Of a stretch of 64,000 nucleotides of DNA, positions 1 through 10,200 are shown piece by piece (position 1 is the first letter of the stretch; each line of letters starts with the position of its first letter). Under the pieces are notes generated by a model. It saw only the letters and a list, made by a program, of their open reading frames with translations, did no database searches and had not been told where the DNA came from. This DNA is from JBBATK01 sp044228685 (GTDB lineage Bacteria; Bacteroidota; Ignavibacteria; Kapaibacteriales; NICIL-2), in contig JBGAUL010000020.1 of the NCBI GenBank assembly GCA_044228685.1, positions 1 to 64,000 on the forward strand, written 5' to 3'. The translations under genes and the position numbers were made by a program.

Positions 1-3000
1 GCTGAAGTTCCGGCCAAGGTGTTCCATTGCCATGTCTGACCAAATGCAGCATTGTTGATGCTGTTCGTTGCAGTGGCAGCAGTCAAGCCTGAGATCGGAA
101 CAGAAGTAGCTGTTGTTGACGGAGTAGCCCAACTCAAAGCACCGGAACCATTGGTGCTTAGCATTTGTCCACTAGATCCATCAGCAGTAGGCAAAGTATA
201 GGTTACGTTAGCAGCATTGGCACCTGCCTTGAGAGCAGTGTAGAAAGTACGAGCAGGATTGTAGAACTGTAATTGTCCTGCTGTGCCGGATGATGTAGTA
301 TCAATGCTGATTGCACCACCTGCGAAAAGACTTGCGCCATTTACATGAAGTGTCGAACCCGGTGTTGCAGTTCCAATACCGACATTGCCACTTGGGGCTA
401 CGAGTGCGTAGTTGTTGGTTGCACCGCTAGCAGAGAAGTAGCCACCTACGTTAGTCGATGTTGTTCCGGTGTGTGTGTTGGTTGTATAGAGACCATATGT
501 TGTTTGCGAAGCAGTGCCATTGGCACCTGACAACGACAAACCAAGGAGTTTCTGAGTGTTTGAAGCCGCAGCAGTCGATGATGAAGACAAACTAAGAGCA
601 GTGTTCGATGAAAGTGTATTCCACTGCCACGTTTGAGCAAAGTCTGCGTTGTTGATACTGTTTGTTGCGCCAGCTGCAGTCAAACCCGAGATAGGTACTG
701 ATGTTGCAACCGTGGAAGGCGTTGCCCAACTCATAGTACCTGAGCCGTTGGTACTTAATACTTGTCCACTCGAACCATCGGCAGTAGGCAAGGTGTATGT
801 AACGTTCGCCGCATTCGCACCTGCCTTGAGAGCTGTGTAGAAGGTGCGTGCCGGATTGTAAAATTGCAATTGACCAGCGGTCGCAGACGCGCTTGTATCG
901 ATAACCATGTTGCCACCACTGAAACGACTAGCACCATTGACATGTAGCACACTCGTTGGAACAGATGTACCAATACCAACATTACCACTTGGAGCCAAAA
1001 GCGCATAGTTATTTGTACCTCCGCTAGCAGAGAAGTAGCCTGCAACGTTAGTTGCGGCAGTGCCGGTGTGCGTATTAGCCACCTGCATGCCGTAGGTCGT
1101 CTGCGTAGTTGTTCCGTTGGCACCTGAGAGTGACAAATTGAGAAGCGTCTGAGCATTGGAAGCAGCGGCAGTGGAGCTTGATGACAATGTCAGAGCTGAA
1201 GTTCCTGCTAAGCTATTCCATTGCCATGTTTGACCGAAGGCAGCGTTATTGATGCTATTCGTTGCTGTCGCAGCGGTTAAGCCGGAAATAGGTACCGACG
1301 TAGCAACTGTTGAAGGGGTCGTCCAGCTCATTAATCCTGAACCGTTTGTACTCAATACCTGACCGCTCGTTCCATCAGCGGCTGGTAGGGTATAGCTAAC
1401 CGAAGCAGCTTGAGCTTGTGCCTTTAGTGCAGTGTAATCTGTTCCACTAGCACTTGGTTCATACAAACGTAATTCGCTTGCTGTACCGCTGTTGGAAAGT
1501 CCGAGGTGTCCGGTTGCCTCAAGTGTAAGACCTGAAGTGATGCTTGCTTTGCCAACGGCAAGGGTTCCTTTACGAAATGCAGATGCGTTGTCAGTAGTAA
1601 CAAATGTTGGATCACCGGCTGTACCGATTTGGAATTCGGGATTTGTGATGAAGCTACTAGCGACGCGATTTTCAAATCTAATATTGCGTTGGTTTGCGAG
1701 TCCTTTGAATACAAAGTCTACCAAGTCCACACTGCCGGCTTGCTCGAACAATGCGCCATTAACACCGTTGCGATTCTGCAAGTTCAGTCGAACAGTACCA
1801 TATGTGTCGCCTGTTTCTTCGAGCGTCAGGTTTCCACCGCTACCGGTGATTTTCGACGAAGCGGATGTTAGTTCGATATTTCCGGTTGATGTGATCGATT
1901 GTGACGGACTAGTTGTACCAATACCTAGACGACTATTGGTGTTGTCCCAGTAGAGGTTAGCACTTGATGATAGTGCTGAGGAACTATTCCAAAAAGCAAC
2001 GCGCGTTGCTGTTCCGGAACCTGTGACCGTTCCCGCTGCAGGAGTCGTCCAGCTCAGTGCTCCTGAACCGTCAGTACTCAATATCTGACCGCTTGTACCA
2101 TCCGCCGTTGGCAGAGTGTATGTCACATTCGCAGCGTTAGCACCAGCCTTAAGTGCGGTATAAAAACTTCTCGCAGGATTGTAGAACTGGAGTTGTCCTG
2201 CTGTCGAAGCTGCACTTGTATCGATGATCATGTTGCCACCACTAAAGCGACTGGCACCGTTAACGTGCAGTACACTTGTCGGTGAGGATGTTCCGATACC
2301 AACGTTTCCATTAGGAGCTAAAAGTGCATAGTTGTTTGAGCCACCACTGGCAGAGAAATATCCCGCAACGTTTGTTGCAGCGGTACCGGTGTGTGTGTTC
2401 GCGACCTGCATGCCATATGTCGTCTGCGTTGATGTTCCATTTGCTCCCGAGAGCGAGAGGTTAAGCAATGTCTGGGCGTTTGATGCAGCCGCTGTTGAGC
2501 TCGATGACAAGCTCAATGCCGAGCTGCCGGCTAGTGTGTTCCATTGCCAAGTTTGACCGAATGCCGCGTTGTTGATGCTGTTGGTTGCTGTTGCAGCAGT
2601 CAGACCAGAGAGAGGTACTGATGTTGCTACTGTTGAGGGCGTAGCCCAACTCAATGCTCCCGAACCATTGGTGCTCAGCATTTGTCCGCTTGTCCCATCG
2701 GCTGTCGGCAGAGTGTAGGTAACATTGCTTGTCGTTGCGCCAGACTTGAGAGCAGTGTAAAATGTGCGAGCCGGATTTTGCAATCGAAGTTCACCGGCAT
2801 TACCACTGCTTGATGTATCAATGAGAAGATTACCTCCGGCTAGATGCAGTAATTGTGATGCTGAGCTTGTTCCAATTCCTATGAGACCAGAGGCGCTGAT
2901 CCTCATGCGCTCGGAGCTATTCGTCACGAACCGCAGAGGCTGAGCATCGGTTGTTCCCAAGAAATTCAAGAGCGGATTGGTTGCAGTATTGCCCAGCAGT

Positions 3001-3347
3001 GACCAACCAACTGTTGGAAATATTACATCGGGTAATACCCATGAGAAGGAACCGCCACTCATTTTCAGAAGTGTTCCATCGGCGCCGGGAGTGAGCAAGC
3101 TCATTTGACCGGTGAGCCCATTGGTGTACATCAGTTGGGAATTCGATGATCCCAATGACGATGGAAGCAGCCAGCGATAGTTCGCAGACGCTGAAGGCGG
3201 TAGCAAGAGCCAGGCCGAGCCACCGGCCGCACTTCCCAGGCGCAGCGAGTCAGCGCCGGCACCTTGTGCACGCACAATACTCGGACTCGATGCGGCAAGC
3301 ATAAGAGCGAGAAGAATACAACGAGGCACTGAAATGTATTTCATCAT
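1..3347 (-). CDS. Secreted tail-fibre-like repeat protein (C-terminus beyond the window)
   Basis: The minus frame starting at the ATG at 3347 (a second ATG lies at 3344) stays open to position 1, so only the N-terminal ~1115 residues are visible. Residues 1-28 form a signal peptide (hydrophobic core ILLALMLAAS, likely cleavage after VRA). A ~150-residue unique region follows, then modules of 199 residues. Each module carries recognisable blocks: a GNVGIGT..P...LHVNGAS stretch, a GQLQFYNPARTFYTALKAG stretch, a YTLPTADGSSGQ stretch and a QTWQWN stretch. The GIGT...P...LHV wording is typical of phage-tail-fibre-like exported proteins of Bacteroidota, which often end in an S74 intramolecular chaperone domain; that end is not visible here. 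One module (about 1410-1943) is divergent. Composition is rich in Ser, Thr, Ala, Asn and Gly, as in surface stalks. Function is unknown; a cell-surface fibre or adhesin is inferred. Confidence 0.85.
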   Translation of the reverse strand, partial: MMKYISVPRCILLALMLAASSPSIVRAQGAGADSLRLGSAAGGSAWLLLPPSASANYRWLLPSSLGSSNSQLMYTNGLTGQMSLLTPGADGTLLKMSGGSFSWVLPDVIFPTVGWSLLGNTATNPLLNFLGTTDAQPLRFVTNSSERMRISASGLIGIGTSSASQLLHLAGGNLLIDTSSSGNAGELRLQNPARTFYTALKSGATTSNVTYTLPTADGTSGQMLSTNGSGALSWATPSTVATSVPLSGLTAATATNSINNAAFGQTWQWNTLAGSSALSLSSSSTAAASNAQTLLNLSLSGANGTSTQTTYGMQVANTHTGTAATNVAGYFSASGGSNNYALLAPNGNVGIGTSSPTSVLHVNGASRFSGGNMIIDTSAASTAGQLQFYNPARSFYTALKAGANAANVTYTLPTADGTSGQILSTDGSGALSWTTPAAGTVTGSGTATRVAFWNSSSALSSSANLYWDNTNSRLGIGTTSPSQSITSTGNIELTSASSKITGSGGNLTLEETGDTYGTVRLNLQNRNGVNGALFEQAGSVDLVDFVFKGLANQRNIRFENRVASSFITNPEFQIGTAGDPTFVTTDNASAFRKGTLAVGKASITSGLTLEATGHLGLSNSGTASELRLYEPSASGTDYTALKAQAQAASVSYTLPAADGTSGQVLSTNGSGLMSWTTPSTVATSVPISGLTAATATNSINNAAFGQTWQWNSLAGTSALTLSSSSTAAASNAQTLLNLSLSGANGTTTQTTYGMQVANTHTGTAATNVAGYFSASGGTNNYALLAPSGNVGIGTSVPTSVLHVNGASRFSGGNMVIDTSASATAGQLQFYNPARTFYTALKAGANAANVTYTLPTADGSSGQVLSTNGSGTMSWATPSTVATSVPISGLTAAGATNSINNADFAQTWQWNTLSSNTALSLSSSSTAAASNTQKLLGLSLSGANGTASQTTYGLYTTNTHTGTTSTNVGGYFSASGATNNYALVAPSGNVGIGTATPGSTLHVNGASLFAGGAISIDTTSSGTAGQLQFYNPARTFYTALKAGANAANVTYTLPTADGSSGQMLSTNGSGALSWATPSTTATSVPISGLTAATATNSINNAAFGQTWQWNTLAGTS
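24..2540 (-). repeat. 597-bp in-frame tandem modules
   Basis: The block beginning ccattgccat recurs at 24, 621, 1218 and 2541 (last base variable), so the first copies are spaced exactly 597 bp (199 codons). Good full copies are 24-620, 621-1217 and 1944-2540. A further copy begins at 1218, but after about 1420 it is replaced by a different module up to 1943, making that unit 726 bp. A fifth, partial copy runs from 2541 to about 2830 and merges into the unique N-terminal part. Copies differ by scattered, mostly third-position changes. This suggests old duplications kept under protein-level selection rather than fresh slippage. Confidence 0.85.
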
Positions 3348-3812
3348 GACTGCGACCTTGAACTTGATAATTTTCAACTATCACTGCTCACGGCTCAAGA
3401 GGGAGTATTGGGGAGGAATCTGCGGATCTTCGCACAGTGCGATGATGATGAGGTCAAGTGAACGTAGCATTGGCACGCACACCTTTCCGAGCAGGGTTTC
3501 CATACCCAAAGGACAGAATCCTTCTGAGCTGCACTCAGATTCCTCAAAACCCGCGCCAATTTTGATTGTTGAGATGCTGCCTGAGCAGCAAAAGGAGAGA
3601 GAATAGGCGATTTTTAATCAAAAGGGCCGATATTTTGAAATTATCAGCCCTTTGTAAAATCGTGTTCGGTCGGAAAAATCAGCTCGTTTCGTCGAAAAAC
3701 TTGCTTCTTGAAAAGCTACATATCACTTCGTGTGATTGCTCACACATCAAGTAAATGTCAAACAATGGACCAGGCGTACAAGTAAATGCTAGACCTTATC
3801 CTTGTCCGTTCT
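3348..3812. other. Intergenic region with an imperfect hairpin
   Basis: No convincing gene is seen between the repeat protein and the lysine transaminase. An inverted repeat at 3621-3653 (AAAGGGC / GCCCTTT, with an inner GATA / TATC) lies about 160 bp past the stop of the transaminase gene. It could act as a terminator, but neither side has a strong T-tract. The rest presumably carries the promoter of the repeat protein; no clear -33/-7 pair was found. Confidence 0.35.
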
Positions 3813-5180
3813 TTACAATTGCTTCAAGGTCGTCTCAATACGAGTAACCGCTTCTGCGATCAATGATTCACTGATATCCAAAGTTGGTCGGAAGCGAATA
3901 CTGCGATCACCAGATCCAAGAATGAGAAGCTCGTTGTCATATGCCTTGTGAAGGAAGGCTGATTTCTCAGTCGCGCTTGGTAAATCAAAAGCAGCAAACA
4001 ATCCTCGACCACGGACATTTGATACTAGCGAAGGATAGCGTTCCGCCAGGTCATTCATCGAGTCAACCAAGACTTTGCCCATAGATGCCGCATTCGCAAG
4101 AAGGTTGTCTTCTGCGATAATCTGCAGATATCGAGTTGCCCGCGCCATGTCAACGAGATTCCCGCCCCAGGTCGAGTTGATACGACTTGAAGTATGGAAT
4201 ACATTGTCGGAAACATCGTCGATTCTATTACTAACCAAGATGCCGCATACCTGCATTTTCTTTCCAAATGACAGGATATCAGGCATGGTTCCAAGCTGCT
4301 CGCAAGCCCACCAGGTTCCGGTCATACCAACTCCGGTCTGCACTTCGTCGAAAATCAACAACGCTTCGTTTTCGTCAGCCAGTTCCCGAAGACTTTTGAG
4401 GAACTCAGGACGGAAGTGATTGTCACCGCCTTCGCCTTGGATCGGCTCAATAATGATCGCTGCAATATCATCTGTGTTTTGAGCAAAAGCGGCTTTCATT
4501 TGCTCCACAGCCAAATTCTCGTTAGCGATGACTTCCTGCAACACATCGTCCGTCAATGGGAAGCGCAGCTTCGGATTAGCAATTCTCGGGAAGTCGAACT
4601 TGGGGTACAAAGCGACTTTCGTGGGGTCGGTATTTGTAAGCGACATTGTATAGCCACTACGACCATGAAATGCTTGCTTGAAGTGTATCACCTTGTGGCC
4701 AACTTCACGTGTGTAGCCCTTTGCAAAGTTCTTGCGCACTTTCCAGTCGAAGGCAACCTTGAGCGCATTCTCATTAGCCAGGGCGCCACCTTCAATAAAG
4801 AAACTATAGTGGAAGTGAGAAGGAACAGCAAGATCGAACAGAGTTTTAACGAACTCAGCCATAACCTCTGTATAGAGGTCGGAATTCGAAGGCTTGTGCA
4901 GAGCTATACGTCCCATTTGAGTAATGAACTCATCATTTGCTATCCGCGGGTGGTTCAAACGCAGAGGAATCGAAGCGAAACATGAAAAGAGATCTAGGTA
5001 TCTCTTGGATGTGATGGCGTCTACATAGTAGCCGTCACTGCTTCGCTCAGCATCAAGGACGAAGCTGAAGCCATCGACCAGCATGTGCTTTCGCAATTCG
5101 TTGTGCACCTGCGCAGCGTCGACGTGTTCAGGTGAGCTTGGACTTAATGTTGTCATAGTAGTTTTGTTCATAAAATTCAT
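3813..5180 (-). CDS. lat: L-lysine 6-transaminase (lysine epsilon-aminotransferase)
   Basis: PLP-dependent class III aminotransferase that moves the epsilon-amino group of lysine to 2-oxoglutarate, giving allysine (which cyclises to piperideine-6-carboxylate) and glutamate; a step of lysine catabolism. At 455 residues it is the length of the Lat family. The PLP aspartate lies in IFDEVQTGVG (D278) and the Schiff-base lysine in SFGKKMQVCG (K307), matching the FGKKTQVCG motif characteristic of Lat rather than of ornithine or GABA transaminases. An ATG at 5171 is an alternative start; neither has a strong Shine-Dalgarno. It stands alone between two long intergenic regions, so the sequence gives no further pathway clue. 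No second lysine-degradation gene is present in the window. Confidence 0.9.
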   Translation of the reverse strand: MNFMNKTTMTTLSPSSPEHVDAAQVHNELRKHMLVDGFSFVLDAERSSDGYYVDAITSKRYLDLFSCFASIPLRLNHPRIANDEFITQMGRIALHKPSNSDLYTEVMAEFVKTLFDLAVPSHFHYSFFIEGGALANENALKVAFDWKVRKNFAKGYTREVGHKVIHFKQAFHGRSGYTMSLTNTDPTKVALYPKFDFPRIANPKLRFPLTDDVLQEVIANENLAVEQMKAAFAQNTDDIAAIIIEPIQGEGGDNHFRPEFLKSLRELADENEALLIFDEVQTGVGMTGTWWACEQLGTMPDILSFGKKMQVCGILVSNRIDDVSDNVFHTSSRINSTWGGNLVDMARATRYLQIIAEDNLLANAASMGKVLVDSMNDLAERYPSLVSNVRGRGLFAAFDLPSATEKSAFLHKAYDNELLILGSGDRSIRFRPTLDISESLIAEAVTRIETTLKQL

Positions 5181-5741
5181 AATTCTCTAATTATAGGAGC
5201 TGTCCGGACCTGGTGCAACAAGCACCATGATCAAGCAGATAGGTCGAAACGCGAGCGACCGGATTGATCGAAGGACCTAAGAAAAAACTATGCCTTTGTT
5301 GAGATCGGTCGGAGAATTAGATAAGCGACCAAGCTGAGGAAAGCTGTAATTGAAGCAGGAGAGCCGCGCGCTGCTGATGCCAGGTCACAAAAGAGCCACC
5401 TCGGATAGTTCCGTGGAAATCAAGTTGGAAGGAGGCTTTGAGAGTTGCTGTGCGCATATGGATTTAGTTGCGTCAAAAATACGCAATTGAGACGAACGAA
5501 TCTTCGCGAGTGTTGGGAACCGGGTGTGAATGCATTTGTGATTAAAATATGTTTAACCGTATTGGTTCCTCGTCTGAAATGTCCATATTTGCCTCTCGCA
5601 ATTCCAGACATCTGGAGCCTTGCAGGTTTGCACTTTGTTGTATATTTGTTCATTCATGAATTCAGTGTGAGCAAAGGGGCTGAGCTTGCTGAAAAACTGG
5701 TAAACAAGAGATTTTTTGATCACATTTAGGGGTTGACAACA
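5181..5741. other. Divergent intergenic region
   Basis: About 560 bp separate the divergent lat gene and the GldL-like gene. Short open frames on both strands (for example 5445-5729 plus) have no family resemblance and probably do not code. The region should hold promoters for both genes; one candidate is listed separately. On the minus strand a TAGTTTTT-like element lies about 110 bp before lat. Confidence 0.4.
5620..5648 (+). promoter_or_regulatory. Candidate Bacteroidota-type promoter for the GldL-like gene
   Basis: TATATTTG at 5641-5648 fits the Bacteroidota -7 consensus TAnnTTTG. A TTGC at 5620-5623, 17 bases upstream, is a weak -33 element (consensus TTTG). It would give a leader of about 90 bases. 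Pattern match only. Confidence 0.3.
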
Positions 5742-7076
5742 ATGTCATCATACAATAGCGACCAATCCGAATCGGTGCAGTACAAGAACACAGTGGTTCA
5801 CTATGCCGTTTTTCTATTGATCGGTGCAGTAATAGCGGTTGCCTTTCACAATTTGGTTTTGAGCAAGATGGTTGAGGGCTTCGTTGTCTCTCAGTTCAAG
5901 CCAGAAGGTTCGCAAGGTAAACTCGTTCAATTCAAAGGCGTGTTGGCTATTCCTACACCTGAAGGCGAAAAGATGATTGGTGCTGACGTAAAGCGCGAAT
6001 ACATCAAGCCGGATTTCATTTTTGATTTCAGCTCAAATCATCGTGACGAAAAAACACACGGCTATTCTAAAGAGCCGGGTGAGTGGGTTGTTAAGGCACC
6101 AAAGCTTGGTGAAGAGGCGATTTACCTCGAACCTTACGGCTTTTGGATTTTATCCTTTGACGCCGGTTTCATGATCGCAATTCTTGTGACGCTTGTCCTG
6201 CCTAGCAGCATCGGATATGTGTCAATCAAGGTAGAGCGTGAAATTCACAACAACAAATCAAAGGTTCGTTTGCAAACCGGTTTCAGTGAAGAAATTGTTG
6301 AGCTCTTGGCCATGCCGGACTCACGTCTTGCTGAGCTTGGTGAAACAGACCGCAAGCGCATTTCAGATCTCTTCCGCGTGATCTGGAATCGTACAACTCC
6401 TGAAGATCAAGGTGACGCATTTGGTTCACACCAAGTTGTGCACTTCGAAGATGTATTTGATAAGAACACAGATCTGGTTGCTTTCCGTAACAATGGCTTG
6501 TATATCCGTATCCGTGAGCACTTCAGCGACTTCGTAGAAGGCGAAATCGAAGATATTAAGTCGGCTCACGAGTGGATGTCCAATCATTTCAAGATCTTCA
6601 ACGCGTTGCGTTTGTATATGGCTCACCACTTTACAGAGCGCTATTCAAACAACGTGACAGGTTTTGCATACGGTGGTGCGGCGCTTCTGATTATCGCGGT
6701 AGGTATCCGCGGTTTGAAGTTCATTCCGTCAACCCGTCCTTCATTGATTCTGTTTGCGATCCTGCTTGAGTTCTCCATGCTTGCATTGTTGGCTATGACG
6801 CTGTTCTACACAGAAGAAGAAGAGCGTATGGACAAGATGTTGAAGAAGATGGAAGATGCTAGCCGTTCACAACTTGAAGTTCTTCAAGAGCAACAACGTG
6901 ACATTCGCACCTTCGTTGACAAGCTGATCGGCGAGTCATCAGAAATCATCAAGCGTCGTGTTGAGCAAGCATTGTCTGAGCATTTAACAAATGACGAGGC
7001 AATGAAGACCCAACTGACCAAGGCGATAGTTGAAAACTTGAAAATTGGCTTCAAAGAGACCTTAGAACGTCGATAA
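5742..7076 (+). CDS. GldL-like inner-membrane protein with extra N-terminal periplasmic domain
   Basis: 444 residues from the ATG at 5742, chosen because AGGGG at 5728-5732 is well spaced before it; a TTG at 5733 is possible. Predicted layout: helix 1 at ~20-42, a periplasmic stretch ~43-132, helix 2 at ~134-158, a cytoplasmic domain ~160-305, helix 3 at ~306-325 (GFAYGGAALLIIAVG), helix 4 at ~333-356, then a charged coiled coil to the end. The helix 3-4 hairpin resembles the GldL transmembrane pair: FAYG.GAA in the first helix, a basic patch after it, and a glutamate (E343) in the second helix, followed by a long coiled coil. The region just before helix 3 also resembles the protein at 21893-22678. 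GldL is the proton-conducting subunit of the GldLM motor of T9SS and gliding. A stator-like role is inferred; the added N-terminal domain is unusual and unidentified. Confidence 0.65.
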   Translation: MSSYNSDQSESVQYKNTVVHYAVFLLIGAVIAVAFHNLVLSKMVEGFVVSQFKPEGSQGKLVQFKGVLAIPTPEGEKMIGADVKREYIKPDFIFDFSSNHRDEKTHGYSKEPGEWVVKAPKLGEEAIYLEPYGFWILSFDAGFMIAILVTLVLPSSIGYVSIKVEREIHNNKSKVRLQTGFSEEIVELLAMPDSRLAELGETDRKRISDLFRVIWNRTTPEDQGDAFGSHQVVHFEDVFDKNTDLVAFRNNGLYIRIREHFSDFVEGEIEDIKSAHEWMSNHFKIFNALRLYMAHHFTERYSNNVTGFAYGGAALLIIAVGIRGLKFIPSTRPSLILFAILLEFSMLALLAMTLFYTEEEERMDKMLKKMEDASRSQLEVLQEQQRDIRTFVDKLIGESSEIIKRRVEQALSEHLTNDEAMKTQLTKAIVENLKIGFKETLERR

Positions 7077-7093
7077 TAGAGTCGAATTCGTAT

Positions 7094-7125
7094 AAGCCGT
7101 CCGGTATCCGGACGGCTTTTTTTTT
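7094..7125 (+). terminator. Rho-independent terminator
   Basis: An 11-bp perfect stem (AAGCCGTCCGG, loop TAT, CCGGACGGCTT) is followed by a run of nine T. It lies 17 bp after the stop of the GldL-like gene, so the C25 peptidase gene downstream is probably transcribed separately. Confidence 0.95.
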
Positions 7126-7220
7126 GCACGGTTGTGTGTAATTCTCAAAATGCGTAGAATGCAAAGCACCGAAATTCGTCTATTGATTTCGTGTCATTGC
7201 TCTATAATCCTCAACTGCAC

Positions 7221-10200
7221 ATGCTTCGCAACCTTCCGTTGTACATCATAGTAGCTTTGCTCCTCAGCGCTAGCGAAATACTCGCTTCAGAGTCGCGAGA
7301 CATGTTTATCAAAGCCGGCGAGCACGGCGTGGTGCTGCAATTGAGAAACTTGAAAGCACGTCTGCAGAGTCAGCTAGATCGACACGAAAAATTTGGAACT
7401 CCTCTTAGTGCTGTCGTCGGAAGCCACTCATTCAAACCGTCCCTCACTCAATCTGCCACCGAGCTCCAGTTTTTTTGCATCGTTCCTGATAACGGTGAAC
7501 TGCAGTCGCGTTTTCACGCAACGAAGATGCAAAGCTTTGCGGCCTCCAAACACCAAGCGGCTTTTGCTAAACCCGGGATAAGCGTTCGACGAATTGGAAA
7601 GAGTAGAGGTGAAACTGTCGCTGTCATTACTCTGCAGTGTCTAGACTATACTCCAGTTGCTCTGGAACAACAAACTGTTGATGAAGCGGTTATCGAGCTC
7701 AGTTGGGATTCCAAGCTGACGCCGCATAGTCGCATGGAGAACGAGCGAACGTTGGTTCCGGTTGTAAATGAAGGTTTCACCTCACGCAGTCCATCAACGC
7801 AGTCCTTAGCGCTGACGCGGAGTTCAACAACGAAAAATTCGAGCGCGATCAGCGATGCTGCATCGATGCCACTGACTGTCATTGCCACGCGAGATGGTGT
7901 AGCACGCATTCTGATGTCACGAGCCCTTGAAGTACATCCCGACTGGAAATCCCGCTCAACATCTTCCTTGCATTTAGAACTTAATGGCATTGAACAACGA
8001 CTCTACATTCCTGGTGATGACGGATTCATCGATGCAAATGATACTCTCTACTATTGGGCACAGCACGCGACCGCTGATACTACATGGATGAGTTCCTTTA
8101 CATGGGATCATGTCTATTACTTGTCTTGCGACTCTTCGAAAAGTGCTTTGCGATATGCTCAGGCACAGTCGACAGTAAGCACGCCGGTTGTTGATCAAAT
8201 TGAGATCAATCTGCACCTAGAGCAGGAATGGGATTACAATCAAAGCTATATCGTCGAAGGACAAGATTTCGTCGGCTACTATGCCAGCGAAAACGTTGCA
8301 GGCGAGAAGTGGTTCTGGGCATCGTTCAACAGAGATAATCCGTTTGATTATCCAACCCCTTTGGTCGTTTCGGCTCGAGATGGAGATTCCCTTGAAGTGT
8401 CAGTGCTCTTCAACTCAATAAATGACATGCCTGCTGTGAAGCCGGATAAACGAGTGCAGTTTTTAGTTAACAATATTCTTCAATATGATGAAACGTTCGA
8501 CGGGGCAGTCGAACGCCGTGTTCGCGCACGAATAGCTTCAGCGGATCTCGTTGGTGGGGTCTGTGGCCTGCGTTGTTTTTCAATCGGCGAACATTCAGAC
8601 GCACTGAACTACAGCGAATCGCAGATTGTCGATTATTTCGACATCAAAGGCAAAGTTGATGCAGTGATGCTCAATTCTTCCTTAGAAGGTAGCGTCCAAT
8701 CAACGGGAGATGCACTACTTCGCGTTCGAGATTGTAATTCTGCTCGATTGATCGTCCTTGATACTCTCAATAGAAGAGCTATGCAGGGCAATGGAAAAAG
8801 TGGAACAGGGATTTACGCCAGTGCCCGCAGGTCAGCCCGTATGTGGTCTAGCGTAAACATTAACAGCACCAACTTGATACAATCACGTCAAGAAGGACTG
8901 AATGTCCTCGCACTAACAGCGCCCGAGTACAAGCTCTCGCGTTCATGGAGTGGGGGCGCTCAAGACACAGATCTTCTCTTGTTTTTAGATAGTCTAAATG
9001 ATGGATCGATCGTCGTACTAACGACCAACGACTCACGAGCGATGTCCTCTTCACTCGTCTCATGGCTTACGAGAAATGGCAGTCTTGTTGCACCAAGCAT
9101 ACGTGCCAAAGACTGCTTTGTCTGCGCCCTTCAAAAAGGTACAAAGAGGCTGTATGCTGAAAGTCGAGATACGCTTCTTGCATCCATCTCGTCGTACACC
9201 CTCGAGACTTTGGGTAGATCATTTGAATGCATGGTGCCTCTGTTTGCCGGCAACAACAATCTTATGATGACTGCTTTTGACAGCATTGAGACATCTGTCA
9301 TTCAAGCTACTCCATTCTCTAACTTAAAAAGTCCGGATCATGATGTGAACTATCTCATCATCACCCATCGTGATTTTGAAACATCAGCTCGTCGACTTGC
9401 TACGTATCGCTCATCTCCTTCGATGAAGAGCGAAGTCGTGTTCATTGATGATATCTATCGTGAATTCAACCACGGTCAGAAAACAACGCAGTCAATACGC
9501 GACTTTCTGAGCTACGCCTATAACAATTGGACTTCGCATGGACCTCGCTATGTGCTTCTCTTCGGCGATGCAAGCTGGGATGGAAGACAGATTCCACCCA
9601 AAGGTAAGATGAAGGATTTCGTTCCAAGCTTTGGAAAACCGGTCAGTGATGTTTGGTACACTCTGGTTGACGGAACTGATTCGCTTCCGGATTTCTGTAT
9701 TGGTCGTTTGCCTGTTCAAACACCATTGCAAGCAGAAGCAATGATTAACAAGATCATCGCTTACGATACTTTACCGGCGGATTTGTGGTGGAAGCGATTT
9801 TTGTTTACCTCAGGTGGTGACGCGGCTTTTGAGAAAGAGCAATTCCGAGACATGGCAAGCTATAACATGATACCGTTCGTGACCTCGGATGTTCCTGATT
9901 TTAGATCACACTCTTTATGTGGTGACACCGCGATTGTTACGAATCTGTATCTCGAGACGAATCCTACATATTCACCAACCGCTGCCATTCAACATCAGGT
10001 GAATGGTACAGGTGTTTGCTGGGTGAATTACATCGGCCACGGCGCTCCATCAGTGACTCAATTTGGTGATTGGGTGCCCTCAACGATGACGAATCGGGCG
10101 AAGCCCTTTGTACTTTCTACTTTGGCGTGTCAAAACGCTGCATTTGCAGAGCGTGAGCTTGACTGCTTAGACGAGACATTTCTTGATTCACGCAATGGCG

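Noticed and set aside
3334..3606. Plus-strand open frame of 90 codons
   Set aside because: Overlaps the start of the repeat protein on the other strand, has no family likeness, and the nearby hairpin region is non-coding in character.
4416..4985. Antisense open frame of 189 codons inside lat
   Set aside because: Lies opposite strongly conserved transaminase codons, including the PLP region; a codon-bias shadow.
5445..5729. Plus-strand open frame of 94 codons before the GldL-like gene
   Set aside because: Composition is Cys-, Leu- and aromatic-rich without domain structure, and a candidate promoter lies inside it.
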